The notes: generated by a model from the letters alone, not told the origin. A stretch of 64,000 bases of DNA from Vibrio splendidus 12E03 (GCF_000272105.2 NZ_AJZD02000360.1:20589-84588); one strand, 5' to 3'. Shown: positions 8,953 through 18,037, counted from the stretch's first letter. Numbers and translations are program-made.

Positions 8953-9648
8953 ATGAGTAGCACAGAAAACAAAAAATCGAGTCCTCTTTTTGAAGTCGTG
9001 TTTAACGTCTTCCTCCCTTCATTCATCTTAATGAAGTTCAGTGGAGAAGAGCACCTTGGAACAGGCTTAGCACTGCTTGTCGCCCTTGCCTTCCCTATTG
9101 CTTACGGTGGCATGGAGTTAATCCGTAATAAGAAGTTCAACTTTATCGCAGCGCTTGGCTTTGTCAGCGTGCTATTAACCGGCGGTATTGGTTTCTTTGA
9201 GCTAGACACTCGTTGGTTAGCACTAAAAGAGGCATTAATCCCCGGTCTAATTGGTTTGGCGGTTCTTGGCTCAACCTTCACCCGCTACCCGTTTATCCAG
9301 AAAGTTATCTTCACACCGGCCCTGTTAAATATCTCTCTTATTGAAGAGCGCCTAAAGCAGTTCGGTAACCAAGCAAAGTTTGATCGTTGTCTAATGACAT
9401 CGAACTACCTATTCGCAAGTACCTTCGCTTTCTCTTCTGCGATGAACTATTTCCTAGCGACTTGGATTGTGACAAGCCCTGCCGGCACTGCAGCCTTTAA
9501 TGAAGAGTTGGGCAAACTCACGCTATACAGCTACCCAGCCATAGCTATCCCTAGCATGCTGATGATGTTAGGTATTTTCTATTACATTTGGCGCCAAGTT
9601 CGCGCTATGACTTCGCTAGAAACAGAACAAATCTTTATTACTAAGTAG
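8953..9648 (+). CDS. VC0807-family integral membrane protein
   Basis: About 231 residues with six hydrophobic segments in pairs; it resembles the VC0807 family of vibrios (N-terminal SSPLFEVVFNVFLPSFILMKFSG; central LIPGLIGLAVLGSTFTRYPFIQKVIFTP; LATWIVTSPAGTAAFNEELGKLT). The overall course is reminiscent of small inner-membrane proteins such as the IspZ type. Function unknown. The start at 8953 (MSSTENKK) is preferred to 8938 on protein grounds; neither has a strong ribosome site. It ends before a strong terminator. Confidence 0.7.
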   Translation: MSSTENKKSSPLFEVVFNVFLPSFILMKFSGEEHLGTGLALLVALAFPIAYGGMELIRNKKFNFIAALGFVSVLLTGGIGFFELDTRWLALKEALIPGLIGLAVLGSTFTRYPFIQKVIFTPALLNISLIEERLKQFGNQAKFDRCLMTSNYLFASTFAFSSAMNYFLATWIVTSPAGTAAFNEELGKLTLYSYPAIAIPSMLMMLGIFYYIWRQVRAMTSLETEQIFITK

Positions 9649-9706
9649 TTCTCGTTACGTTAGCTTTAAATACAGAACCGCTTCAAATACTAGATTTTTT
9701 TAAACG

Positions 9707-9745
9707 CTATAAAGCCCAGCCCTGTCGCTGGGCTTTATAGTTTTT
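9707..9745 (+). terminator. strong rho-independent terminator
   Basis: A 14-bp perfect stem (CTATAAAGCCCAGC and its complement) with a 6-base loop is followed by TTTTT, about 60 bases after the VC0807-family stop. The remaining bases to 10031 hold no gene and must include the promoter of the HU-like gene. Confidence 0.85.
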
Positions 9746-10031
9746 GCTATCTAAATTCATGAACTCAATCGGCGCACGTTTGATTGATACTCTCAATCAA
9801 CCAAGACATTCACCGCCACTTATCCGTCGTGAACTCAACTAACTCGCTTTAAATCCATAATAATCAATGAATTCCATTGATTGAGCCGACAGATGCTTTT
9901 ATAGTCAATTCTGTTGGTTACTTTACAAAGCTCTACCCAACCACTGACAATATTTCAGTTGCCGTTGATAAGATCGCATAAGCTAGGTGCTAAAGGTAGA
10001 CGCCAGCCGTACTCAATAAGGAATATAGATT

Positions 10032-10307
10032 ATGAACAAATCTCAATTAGTTGAACACATCGCGACTTCTGCAGACATCTCAAAAGACCAAGCAGGCACG
10101 GCGCTCAATGCGCTTGTTGAAGGTATCTCTACTTCGCTTGCTAACGGTGATGACGTATCGATCCTTGGATTTGGTAGCTTTAAAGTTAACTCTCGTGCCG
10201 CTCGAACTGGTCGCAACCCGCGTACCGGAGAAGAGATTCAAATTGCAGCGTCAAAAACGCCAGCATTTAAAGCAGGCAAAGCACTGAAAGAGACGTGCAA
10301 CCTGTAA
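10032..10307 (+). CDS. HU-family DNA-binding protein
   Basis: 91-residue nucleoid protein of the HU/IHF family: MNKSQLVEHIATSADISKDQAG helices, the GFGSFKVNSRAARTGRNPRTGEEI beta-arm, and the C-terminal PAFKAGKALKE helix. Compared with standard HU it has an unusual C-terminal KETCNL ending with a Cys. It is probably an additional HU rather than HupA/HupB. A small basic protein follows 25 bases downstream and is probably cotranscribed. Confidence 0.9.
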   Translation: MNKSQLVEHIATSADISKDQAGTALNALVEGISTSLANGDDVSILGFGSFKVNSRAARTGRNPRTGEEIQIAASKTPAFKAGKALKETCNL

Positions 10308-10332
10308 TACAAAAAATACAAGGAAGGTTACG

Positions 10333-10476
10333 ATGACGACTAAGGAAAAAGCGAAAACGAGCCGAAGCAAAAAAGCAGGTAAGTCGACTAAAGCGCAAGC
10401 CGAAACACCTAAGACTCGTCAACGCATTGAAGAGCTTCTCGAACAGCGTGAATTGGCCAAACTGTTAGAGCTATAG
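10333..10476 (+). CDS. small basic protein downstream of HU (47 residues)
   Basis: Short open frame starting MTTKEKAKTSRSKKAGK, with a Lys/Arg-rich, probably disordered first 30 residues and a short amphipathic helix at the end (RQRIEELLEQRELAKLLEL). It has a good ribosome site (AGGAAGG 6 bases before the ATG) and lies between the HU gene and a terminator, which supports real expression. The composition suggests nucleic-acid binding together with the HU protein; family not recognised. Confidence 0.6.
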   Translation: MTTKEKAKTSRSKKAGKSTKAQAETPKTRQRIEELLEQRELAKLLEL

Positions 10477-10531
10477 TTTATATAAGAACTAAAGTTTAGG
10501 TTTGAGCAAAGTGATAGTTTGTTATCGTTCT

Positions 10532-10564
10532 AATGCCACTGCAGATTTGTAGTGGCATTTTTGG
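10532..10564 (+). terminator. terminator of the HU operon
   Basis: 9-bp stem AATGCCACT / AGTGGCATT with 10-base loop and T-rich tail, 56 bases after the small basic protein. The rest of the space up to 10803 is AT-rich and shows no gene. Confidence 0.75.
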
Positions 10565-10803
10565 TTTAGAAACAGATTCCTAAAGTAAATACCAATCGCG
10601 ACCTACGCCTTCTATCTACTCAAACACAAACACATCTGCCCAAAATCTGAGCTCTAAGTAACTGATTAAGTTACATAGCTATACATATCCATACTTACCC
10701 AAATCGCCTTTTTCACTATCATCATTTTCTTGTTATTGGTGAGATTATTGGAAGGGTTCGTGACACGACTGTGTTCGAGCAATCCTTCTTCTTTGAGGTG
10801 ATT

Positions 10804-11706
10804 ATGAATGTCGTTCGCATGGGGATTGAAGCAAATACCCATAAAAATAAGGGTAAGTACAAAGCGATACTTAAGTTTACTATTCGAGCCCTGTTTTATT
10901 ATTCAGCCACTCGAAAAATGAGTGATAATTTCAACTCTGAAGAGAGAAAGTTGTTATTTATCAAGCAACCCAACTTCCTTTCTAAATTTGTCACTCCCTA
11001 CTTATGCACTGGCTTTAGCAATAAAGAAAAGATAGAAATCTTATCCAAGCACTACGACTGGTTTGAAGAAACCTTCGCAACAGAAGCTAGACACCAAATC
11101 TATAATGAAAGACTCAATCTTTTAAAACTAGAGATAGATGACAACGTTTATCTGGTTAATCTCAGCTTTGAAAGAAACGCGAGAAAAGAAGGTGAACTGA
11201 CAATTTCATTGACCAATTCTCTACTCGAAAAAATGTATTGCATCTCGTTCACTGTTTTCGACAACAGCATCTACATCGGTGGTATTCAAGGTGGGGCCAA
11301 TGACAATGGATTTAGCCGCACATTCACAAAAGCTTTCTACGGTTTAAGACCTAAATCCTTCATGGTAGAAACACTAAGACTGTTAGCCATTAACTTAGGT
11401 ATCAACAATATCTATGCGGTAAAAGAGTCTGGTCATGTGTCGAACTCATTACGCTACGGCAAGAAAAACAAAGACATCAGCCTTAAGTACGATAGTTTGT
11501 GGGAGGAGCACGATGGACAGGTGCATAATGACTATTTTTATCGTCTACCAACCAACCCCAACAGAAAAGATCTTGAGGCTCTAAAACGCCAAAAGCGCAA
11601 GTTGTATCGCGAGCGTTACGCTTGGTTAGACCAATATGAACTAGATCTAAAGAACGTAATCAGTCAGCACATCCATGATCCTATTCATTATGCTCATGAC
11701 AGTTAA
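10804..11706 (+). CDS. VirK/YbjX-family protein (DUF535)
   Basis: About 300-residue protein of the DUF535 family, which includes Shigella VirK and E. coli YbjX. Family features include FLSKFVTPYLCTGFSNKEKIEILSKHYDWF near the N-terminus, IYIGGIQGG in the middle, and NNIYAVKESGHV followed by YDSLWEEHDG near the C-terminus. No membrane segment. The start at 10804 has GAGGTG 4 bases upstream; a GTG 11 codons earlier is less likely. Molecular role unknown. Single gene. Confidence 0.8.
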   Translation: MNVVRMGIEANTHKNKGKYKAILKFTIRALFYYSATRKMSDNFNSEERKLLFIKQPNFLSKFVTPYLCTGFSNKEKIEILSKHYDWFEETFATEARHQIYNERLNLLKLEIDDNVYLVNLSFERNARKEGELTISLTNSLLEKMYCISFTVFDNSIYIGGIQGGANDNGFSRTFTKAFYGLRPKSFMVETLRLLAINLGINNIYAVKESGHVSNSLRYGKKNKDISLKYDSLWEEHDGQVHNDYFYRLPTNPNRKDLEALKRQKRKLYRERYAWLDQYELDLKNVISQHIHDPIHYAHDS

Positions 11707-11972
11707 TTTGGCTAACCTTTACTCGACTCGCTAACGCGTATTACCTTTACTAGCGTGCTTTAGTCTAATCACAACCCTTGGACCAAACGCTCAATCCCGA
11801 GGTGATAGCTTCAAATTAATATTAGACAATGCTAATTTACATCTTTATAGTATCTAGGTATTTCGAAACTACTCAATCGCCGGCGACCAGCCAGTACTGA
11901 TCATTAAGAAGATACAAGCTCTATGCTCGGCAATTTGTATAGTTAAACTTAGAGACAGTAATAGGTAAACGT

Positions 11973-13676
11973 ATGACTAAAATTGTAATCATCGGTGGCG
12001 TAGCTGGAGGTGCTTCAGCTGCTGCACGCGCTCGTCGTCTTAGTGAAGAAGCCGAAATCATAATGTTTGAACGAGGACCATTCGTCTCTTTTGCCAACTG
12101 TGGATTGCCATACCACATAGGTGGCGATATCGAAGATAGAAGCAAGCTTCTGTTACAAACACCTGAAAGCTTCTTAGCTCGCTTCAACGTTGACGCACGA
12201 GTAATGAACGAAGTTACCTCTATTGATCGCACCAATAAAACCGTTACAGTCAAAAATCTTGTTGATGGTAATCACTACAGCGAGAGTTACGACTTCTTAT
12301 TACTCAGCCCTGGAGCCGGTGCCGTCGTTCCTCCCATCTCAGGAATCGATAACCCCCTCACCCATTCACTACGCAATATTCCAGATATGGACCGCATCAT
12401 CGAAACAATCCAAATGAATAAACCTGAGCACGCGACAGTTGTTGGCGGTGGCTTTATCGGCTTGGAAATGATGGAAGCGTTTCATCAGCTTGGGATCAAG
12501 ACTTCGTTGATTGAGATGGCTGACCAAGTAATGACGCCTGTAGACCGGGAAATGGCCGGCTTTGCCCATGCGGAGATTCGTGACAAAGGCATCGACCTAA
12601 AACTCGGCGTCGCGCTTGAGTCTGTGAAATATATACCTAACGAACACATCGCCAGTTTTGATTCAGGCGAGAGCGAGAAGCACCAACACATAGAGGGTGA
12701 ATTAGAATTAACACTTAATAATGGCGAGTCATTAACTACTGATATCTTAATCATGGCTATCGGTGTGCGTCCTGAGACTAAGTTAGCAAAAGAAGCAGGA
12801 CTTCAAATTGGCGAACTAGGTGGTATCTACACCAATGAAATGATGCAGACTAGCGATCCTAGCATCTACGCTGTGGGGGATGTGGTCGAAGAAAAAGACT
12901 TTGTCACAGGTGCACAAACTCTAGTTCCGCTTGCTGGCCCTGCTAACCGTCAAGGTCGTATGGCTGCCGACAACATGCTCGGACGCAATGAAATCTATCA
13001 AGGTACACAGGGCACAGCTATCTGTAAGATTTTTGACCTAGCCGTTGCCTCAACAGGGAAAAACGAAAAACAGTTGAAGCGTGAAGGCGTCGACTATGAA
13101 AAAGTCTATGTGCATACCGCAAGCCACGCTAGCTACTATCCTGGCGCTGAGATTGTCTCATTCAAGATGTTATTCGCCCCTAAGACAGGGAAAATACTAG
13201 GTGCGCAAGCCGTCGGTAAAGATGGCGTTGATAAACGCATTGATGTTATGGCAGTAGCTCAACGTGCAGGTATGACCGTTGATCAGCTTCAACACCTTGA
13301 ATTAACCTATGCACCACCTTACGGGAGTGCCAAGGACGTGATTAACCAAGCCGCATTTGTTGCCAACAATATTATTAAAGGTGACGCGACACCTATTCAT
13401 TTCGATGAGATTGCAACATTAAGCGACAACCAACTCCTACTCGATGTTCGTAACCCTGGCGAACTAGAAAATGGTGGCTTTATTGAAGGCGCAATCAACA
13501 TTCCTGTCGACCAACTGCGTGATCGAATGAGTGAGCTCCCAGCAGACAAAGAGATTGTAATCTACTGCCAAGTCGGGTTACGTGGTAACGTGGCTTATCG
13601 CCAACTCGTCAACAACGGCTTTAAAGCACGCAACTTAATCGGTGGTTATAGAACGCTCATGTATGCAAGAGCTTAA
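11973..13676 (+). CDS. CoA-disulfide/persulfide reductase with C-terminal rhodanese domain
   Basis: 567-residue flavoprotein. The N-terminal FAD-binding motif (VIIGGVAGGASAAARARR) is followed by the single redox Cys43 in SFANCGLPY, an NAD-binding motif (VVGGGFIGLEMMEAF near residue 154), and the FAD-side AVGDVVE motif near residue 302. A rhodanese domain begins about residue 470 with Cys532 in YCQVGLRG. This fusion reduces CoA persulfide or disulfide with NAD(P)H in sulfur metabolism, as in the Shewanella Npsr enzyme. It stands alone and is convergent with a Crp-like gene. Confidence 0.9.
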   Translation: MTKIVIIGGVAGGASAAARARRLSEEAEIIMFERGPFVSFANCGLPYHIGGDIEDRSKLLLQTPESFLARFNVDARVMNEVTSIDRTNKTVTVKNLVDGNHYSESYDFLLLSPGAGAVVPPISGIDNPLTHSLRNIPDMDRIIETIQMNKPEHATVVGGGFIGLEMMEAFHQLGIKTSLIEMADQVMTPVDREMAGFAHAEIRDKGIDLKLGVALESVKYIPNEHIASFDSGESEKHQHIEGELELTLNNGESLTTDILIMAIGVRPETKLAKEAGLQIGELGGIYTNEMMQTSDPSIYAVGDVVEEKDFVTGAQTLVPLAGPANRQGRMAADNMLGRNEIYQGTQGTAICKIFDLAVASTGKNEKQLKREGVDYEKVYVHTASHASYYPGAEIVSFKMLFAPKTGKILGAQAVGKDGVDKRIDVMAVAQRAGMTVDQLQHLELTYAPPYGSAKDVINQAAFVANNIIKGDATPIHFDEIATLSDNQLLLDVRNPGELENGGFIEGAINIPVDQLRDRMSELPADKEIVIYCQVGLRGNVAYRQLVNNGFKARNLIGGYRTLMYARA

Positions 13677-13720
13677 GGATTAATACTTAGTCGCCGGTAA
13701 TGGTGCGCGGACACTTACGG

Positions 13721-13744
13721 GCTAGTTGCTAGTTGCTAGTTGCT
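13721..13744. repeat. heptamer tandem repeat GCTAGTT x3
   Basis: Three exact copies of a 7-base unit plus the first three bases of a fourth, lying between two convergent genes. A related unit (AAGCTAG) occurs at 53734. Confidence 0.85.
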
Positions 13745-13794
13745 GAGAGAAAGTCGCTCATATATAGATGCGAGTAGTTAATAGTAAACATTGA

Positions 13795-13835
13795 AAAACC
13801 GAGCTTGGCATTTAAGTAAGTGCCAAGCTCTTTTA
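13795..13835. terminator. bidirectional terminator
   Basis: Perfect 10-bp stem GAGCTTGGCA / TGCCAAGCTC, 10-base loop, A-run before and TTTTATT after. It serves the convergent reductase-rhodanese and Crp-like genes. Confidence 0.85.
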
Positions 13836-14516
13836 TTATTCGTAGGAGTCAATAAAAGCTTGCAGTGCTCGCTGATCGACAATTTCTAACCCTTGATCTC
13901 CTTTTCTGATGAACCCCTTGTCTAGTAGGTCTTTAACCGCTCTTCGATACACTCTGCTCGATGTACCAAATCGTTCTGCTTCTTGATTCACTTTATCGAA
14001 ACCGCCTAACACAGTGTTAGTCTCGCTTTGAACCAATAAATCATAGGCAATATTGTAGGTAATTGAGTGTAAAAGACGGTTAGTATAAATACCCATAGAG
14101 TCTTGATAATCTTCCGCTAATGCAGAGGCAAAGAAGAACATCATCTCCGGATTTTCATGTAGTGCTTCTGCTAATCTCTGAATGCAAATAACATCAACTT
14201 GCATGTGTTCATCAGCCACTACGTTCCACTGACAAGGGGTCTGCGTGAAAAACTCCATCTCACCGAAGATATGGTAATCACAATTCACTTCGCCCAATTG
14301 AAAGCGTCGCCCATTAGCCGCGGAAATACTCATAGAGACTCTTCCTGCGGGCACGACATAAAGATACTGAAGCTGCTCACCTTGACGTAGGATTTCATCA
14401 TTTTGATTGAAGTAACGAGAGTTAACTTGGTGTTGGTAGATGAGATCTCTAAATTCAGAGCTTTTTTGTTCTAAGTAGTTTTTAAAGCGTCCGCTTGAGT
14501 ATGGTGCAATCTTCAT
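13836..14516 (-). CDS. Crp/Fnr-family transcriptional regulator
   Basis: 226 residues. The cyclic-nucleotide-binding-like barrel is present (NDEILRQGEQLQYLYVVPAGRVSMSISAANGRRFQLGEVN...FGEMEFF), then a dimer helix and a C-terminal helix-turn-helix (NQEAERFGTSSRVYRRAVKDLLDKGFI). No N-terminal Cys cluster, so not an Fnr-type iron-sulfur sensor. Upstream and on the same strand is the phosphorylase-PnuC pair, separated by a terminator; regulation of that pair is possible but not shown. Confidence 0.85.
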   Translation of the reverse strand: MKIAPYSSGRFKNYLEQKSSEFRDLIYQHQVNSRYFNQNDEILRQGEQLQYLYVVPAGRVSMSISAANGRRFQLGEVNCDYHIFGEMEFFTQTPCQWNVVADEHMQVDVICIQRLAEALHENPEMMFFFASALAEDYQDSMGIYTNRLLHSITYNIAYDLLVQSETNTVLGGFDKVNQEAERFGTSSRVYRRAVKDLLDKGFIRKGDQGLEIVDQRALQAFIDSYE

Positions 14517-14592
14517 ACTTACTCTCTCATTACATTACTGCTGTTTATATTCAAACGATTGTAACCACTTAAACCACAGGAGAGAACACAAT

Positions 14593-14625
14593 AAAAAAGC
14601 GACGGTCTCCCATCGCTTTTATTGT
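14593..14625 (-). terminator. terminator of the PnuC-phosphorylase operon
   Basis: Stem AAAAGCGA / TCGCTTTT whose A-run becomes a T6 run on the minus strand, 20-50 bases after the phosphorylase stop. Confidence 0.75.
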
Positions 14626-14642
14626 TGTTTTTCGCCAGAACC

Positions 14643-15371
14643 TTATTGTGCAATTAATGCTTCCAGTGCCGCTAAAGATGCTAGCCGCTCTCCTTGCATC
14701 ATTGCCTCTGCCTCATCGACATATTGCCCAACGCCCTCTTTTACATCTTGTTCATACAAGACAACATTGTTCAAGATAGAAGCTACATTAAGCCCTCTCA
14801 AGCGTCCAACGGTAAACAGCGCGGATGTTTCCATGTCTGCACCTAAAATGCCTTTGCCATTCCAGTACTGACAAAGCGCCTGTTCATCATCGGTATAAAA
14901 ACTGTCGTGTGAGCGTACCGTGCCCAAATAGTAAGGTGTTATTTGCTGCTGCAAGAACTTGTCTAGCTCTTTAAGCAGAGAGAAGCTTGCATAAGCGGGA
15001 TACGACGGTTTAACGTAAGCCGCAGACCCCCCCTCATCACGAACCGCGCCCTCTGCAATAATTAGCTCACCAAGCCCGATATGTGACTGCATTGCGCCTG
15101 CAGACCCTACTCGGACAATATGAGTCACACCACAAAACTTAAGCTCTTCTACCGCAATGATCATTGAAGGTGCGCCAATGCCAGTGCTACAAACCGATAT
15201 CGCTTTCCCTTGATAGACACCCGTGAAGATTCGATACTCTCGGTTCTCAGAAACCAACTCTGCCTCTTCAAGTAAGCTCGCGATACGATTCGCTCTATCA
15301 GGCTCACCACAAACAATGACCAACGAAGCAATTTGCGTTTCATCAACGCCGATATGAGGTTGCTTTGCCAT
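14643..15371 (-). CDS. nucleoside phosphorylase (uridine phosphorylase-like)
   Basis: 242-residue cytoplasmic enzyme of the PNP/UDP family that splits nucleosides with phosphate to a base and ribose 1-phosphate. Motifs: VCGEPDRANRIASLLE phosphate-binding start, STGIGAPSMIIAVEEL, IVRVGSAGAMQ, and the ADMETSALFTVGRLRG signature near residue 180. The ATG at 15371 was chosen because AGGAG ends 5 bases before it; the GTG two codons earlier overlaps that site. The gene follows a PnuC-type transporter by 8 bases, so it probably acts on what that transporter brings in. The exact nucleoside cannot be read. Confidence 0.85.
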   Translation of the reverse strand: MAKQPHIGVDETQIASLVIVCGEPDRANRIASLLEEAELVSENREYRIFTGVYQGKAISVCSTGIGAPSMIIAVEELKFCGVTHIVRVGSAGAMQSHIGLGELIIAEGAVRDEGGSAAYVKPSYPAYASFSLLKELDKFLQQQITPYYLGTVRSHDSFYTDDEQALCQYWNGKGILGADMETSALFTVGRLRGLNVASILNNVVLYEQDVKEGVGQYVDEAEAMMQGERLASLAALEALIAQ

Positions 15372-15379
15372 CTTCACTC

Positions 15380-16114
15380 CTAAGAAGCCGTTGCTTGAGT
15401 GAGTGATTTATCACTGTTTCGTTTTGCAGTTCGCGCCCACTCACGAGTACCATTTGCCGCAATAAACATTAAGATTGCGTATTGAACAGACATTGCGTAA
15501 ACGCCCTGCGTTGCATAAATACCAACACTAATAATGTTAATCACAATCCACAGTATCCAGTTTTCAACATACTTACGTGTCATAAGAACTTGAGCAACAA
15601 TAGATAGAATGGTCATCGTTGCATCCCAGAATGGGAACGCATCCGGTTCAAGCACTGGCTCCGCTAAATCCGCACCAAATAGATTCAGGCTATCTACCGC
15701 GATGTTTGCTAGCGCAAAGAAGAATGGGTCGATGTACATAGTTAACAAAGCAATAGAAATCGCACACGCTACGGCCGTTGCTACTAGTTTATTTTGGCTC
15801 AACCAACGAACTTCTAGCGTTTCACCTTGCTCATTAGGACGTGTCCATGCGTACCAACCGTAAATGTTGGCGCAAAAGAAAAAGAGTTGTAGAAGTAACA
15901 GTCCGTATAACTGAATTTGGAAAAAGATAACCGCGAATAAGGTGACATTCAGCAATCCGAACAGGTAGTTAATGGTTTTTTCTTGGCTTGCAAACCAAAT
16001 ACACAACAAACCAAACACGGTGCCGAATGCTTCAATCCAGCTCATTGCGTAGCCATCCCCTATTGGGATATTGACTAGAGTATTGTTGATATCAAGTAGG
16101 GCGAATAGGTCCAT
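15380..16114 (-). CDS. PnuC-family nicotinamide riboside/nucleoside transporter
   Basis: 244-residue inner-membrane protein with about seven membrane segments. PnuC-type signatures are NIYGWYAW near residue 85 and ENWILWIVINIISVGIYATQGVYAMSVQYAILM near the C-terminus. The family carries nicotinamide riboside, or deoxynucleosides (PnuN) or thiamine (PnuT), by facilitated diffusion with trapping by a cytoplasmic enzyme. The phosphorylase gene immediately downstream rather than the NadR or thiamine genes points to a nucleoside substrate. Confidence 0.85.
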   Translation of the reverse strand: MDLFALLDINNTLVNIPIGDGYAMSWIEAFGTVFGLLCIWFASQEKTINYLFGLLNVTLFAVIFFQIQLYGLLLLQLFFFCANIYGWYAWTRPNEQGETLEVRWLSQNKLVATAVACAISIALLTMYIDPFFFALANIAVDSLNLFGADLAEPVLEPDAFPFWDATMTILSIVAQVLMTRKYVENWILWIVINIISVGIYATQGVYAMSVQYAILMFIAANGTREWARTAKRNSDKSLTQATAS

Positions 16115-16479
16115 AGGGATGTCCTTTATTATTTGATTTTTGTAGCACCTATCTTATTGCGCCGATAGAAACAAAGAGGAGGACATTTGTCCCCCCTAGA
16201 ATGCATGCGATCATAAATCAGAATATTAATCCGGAAAATCAATTTCACGGGAAGGTGTCATAGCCCTACCACAGTCTCGAACTCGAAACTCCAGCACCAG
16301 AACAGCCCCCCTTCCAAAAACGAAATTTTAGCTTACTGGCTTAACGCCGATATCGCGTTGACGATACCATTTGAGAAGCGCATGCTTTTATTTCGAGCAG
16401 AATAGTTGTCTAGGGTGTTAACCGTGTAATCGCCCCATAACTCGTTCTGTCCAACGTACTCAATTGAATGGCAGGTCAC
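16115..16479. other. intergenic region upstream of the PnuC operon
   Basis: No gene or clear RNA found. It contains the divergent starts of the PnuC operon and of a small membrane protein. A run of C residues near 16190 in GTCCCCCC is the only striking feature. Confidence 0.35.
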
Positions 16480-16683
16480 ATGAATAAAATTATTATGTTA
16501 GTAATGGGGCTGCTTTTTACCAGTCGATTGTTTGCCAGTATTGTTCCGCATGTTGGTCAGCTTGAGCATGATGCGCCTATTCTCCTTCGCTCGGCATTGA
16601 TTGTGGGTGTTGCGGCTTACGCGGTTTGGAGTGCATTCAAATACTTCAAAAAGACCAAGGCCTCAGGTTCAGATCAACTGTAA
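16480..16683 (+). CDS. small membrane protein (67 residues)
   Basis: MNKIIMLVMGLLFTSRLFASIV looks like a signal peptide or membrane anchor; a second hydrophobic stretch (LLRSALIVGVAAYAVWSAFKYF) is followed by a basic tail. Family not recognised. The start at 16480 is preferred over 16468 because AGG lies upstream of it. Existence as a gene rests on the hydrophobic pattern and position only. Confidence 0.5.
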   Translation: MNKIIMLVMGLLFTSRLFASIVPHVGQLEHDAPILLRSALIVGVAAYAVWSAFKYFKKTKASGSDQL

Positions 16684-16725
16684 CGGCGAAAGTCCAAAAG
16701 CTTTTGAATAAACCTCTAATTTCGA

Positions 16726-17817
16726 TTACTGATCCGCGAAATAATCGACCAAGATTTTACGCCACTTTCGTGACTCACGAATCTTCAACAGGGCGCGGTT
16801 AATCTCTTCTTCGTACACGTTATTTTCAGTGATGATAAAGCCATAATTCTGCTTTTCTAGCTGATACGGCAACACTTCCAGATCTTCAAACTGCCCGCTT
16901 ATTCTGCCATTACCAATCATATATTTGAGCACCACATCATCGGCAACAATCGCTTCTACTTCACCGTCCTCTAAAGCCGCCAGAAGCCTTGGCATATCGA
17001 CGTAACTCTTGTGTCGAATACCGAAGCTTGTGAGCATCAAAGAAGACGTCGTTGCAACCTTTGCACCCACCTCCACATTTGCAAGATCATTCACACCTTC
17101 AATATAGGAATAGCCTCGGCTGAGAGTCAATTTACTTGCTAAAACAGCGGTAATACTGGCAATAAACAGCATACTAAACACACCAATGAACACCGTGGCA
17201 ATTCGTCCAGTTAAGCTCTTAAACTCAAAGTAATTGAAAGGGCCTCGTGTGATAAAAAGTAAGCCCATAATAAAGCTTTCCAACAAACGTCCCGTTCGGC
17301 TTTTCATCGAGTAGAGCTTTTCATTCTCGCCATGCTCCAATAAGTAGAAAAACGCGCCAATTACGCCAGAGATAAAGACGACGGCACCAATGATCAACCA
17401 CAGCGCGGGATTGAAGAAAATGGCATGTAAGGTTTGAAGGTAGCCCTGTTTTTTAACTGCAATAGCGAGGTGAGTTTCGTAAAAAGAGTGAGAAAAGTCA
17501 GCAAATAACTCTCGCTCTGGGGTGATTGAAATACAAGATACACCGACATCAATTTGCTCGGTTTCAATCGAATTGAGTAAGTCATCTAAGCGGTGAGTCT
17601 CTAGCGTGTACTCAACGCTCATCTCTTTGGCGATCTGCTCCCAGAGCTCGACACTAAGACCACTCCACTCGCCTTCCATAGAGCTGATGACAAAAGGAGG
17701 ACATGGATAAACGCCGACTTTAAGCGGGGCGGAAGAAGCATAGCTACTGAAGAATGGAAAAAGTAAAACGATTGATAGAGCACAATATTGGAATGTCGAT
17801 TTGAAGAATTTTGGCAT
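16726..17817 (-). CDS. prokaryotic ionotropic glutamate receptor-like protein (ligand-gated channel)
   Basis: 363 residues with the full iGluR plan: signal peptide; periplasmic solute-binding lobe S1 (LKVGVYPCPPFV...SVELWEQIAKEM...DVGVSCISITPERELFADFSHSF); membrane helix (ALWLIIGAVVFISGVIGAFFYLLEHG); a re-entrant pore-loop stretch (GRLLESFIMGLLFITRGPF); a second helix with the SITAVLASKLT motif akin to the SYTANLAAF of animal receptors; then lobe S2. The potassium-type filter TVGYG of GluR0 is absent. The start at 17817 has GGAGG upstream; the TTG 5 codons earlier is inside that site. Ligand probably an amino acid. Monocistronic. Confidence 0.85.
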   Translation of the reverse strand: MPKFFKSTFQYCALSIVLLFPFFSSYASSAPLKVGVYPCPPFVISSMEGEWSGLSVELWEQIAKEMSVEYTLETHRLDDLLNSIETEQIDVGVSCISITPERELFADFSHSFYETHLAIAVKKQGYLQTLHAIFFNPALWLIIGAVVFISGVIGAFFYLLEHGENEKLYSMKSRTGRLLESFIMGLLFITRGPFNYFEFKSLTGRIATVFIGVFSMLFIASITAVLASKLTLSRGYSYIEGVNDLANVEVGAKVATTSSLMLTSFGIRHKSYVDMPRLLAALEDGEVEAIVADDVVLKYMIGNGRISGQFEDLEVLPYQLEKQNYGFIITENNVYEEEINRALLKIRESRKWRKILVDYFADQ

Positions 17818-18037
17818 CAGCAGCCCTCCCAAAAAAGGCAGTGATGAATTGAATCGAGTGCGGGGAACTCGCTCTAATGAACGGATTCAAGCGTGCTCAG
17901 GAAGCTCAAAGATGGATAGTGAATTCAATACTGCCTTACTAGTTTTTTCGTTATTACATTAACTATAGAAAACCTCTATTTATTGTGCAAAACAGCGGAA
18001 TCAACAAACTAGCACCATCCAAGCTGTCGCTCGATAA

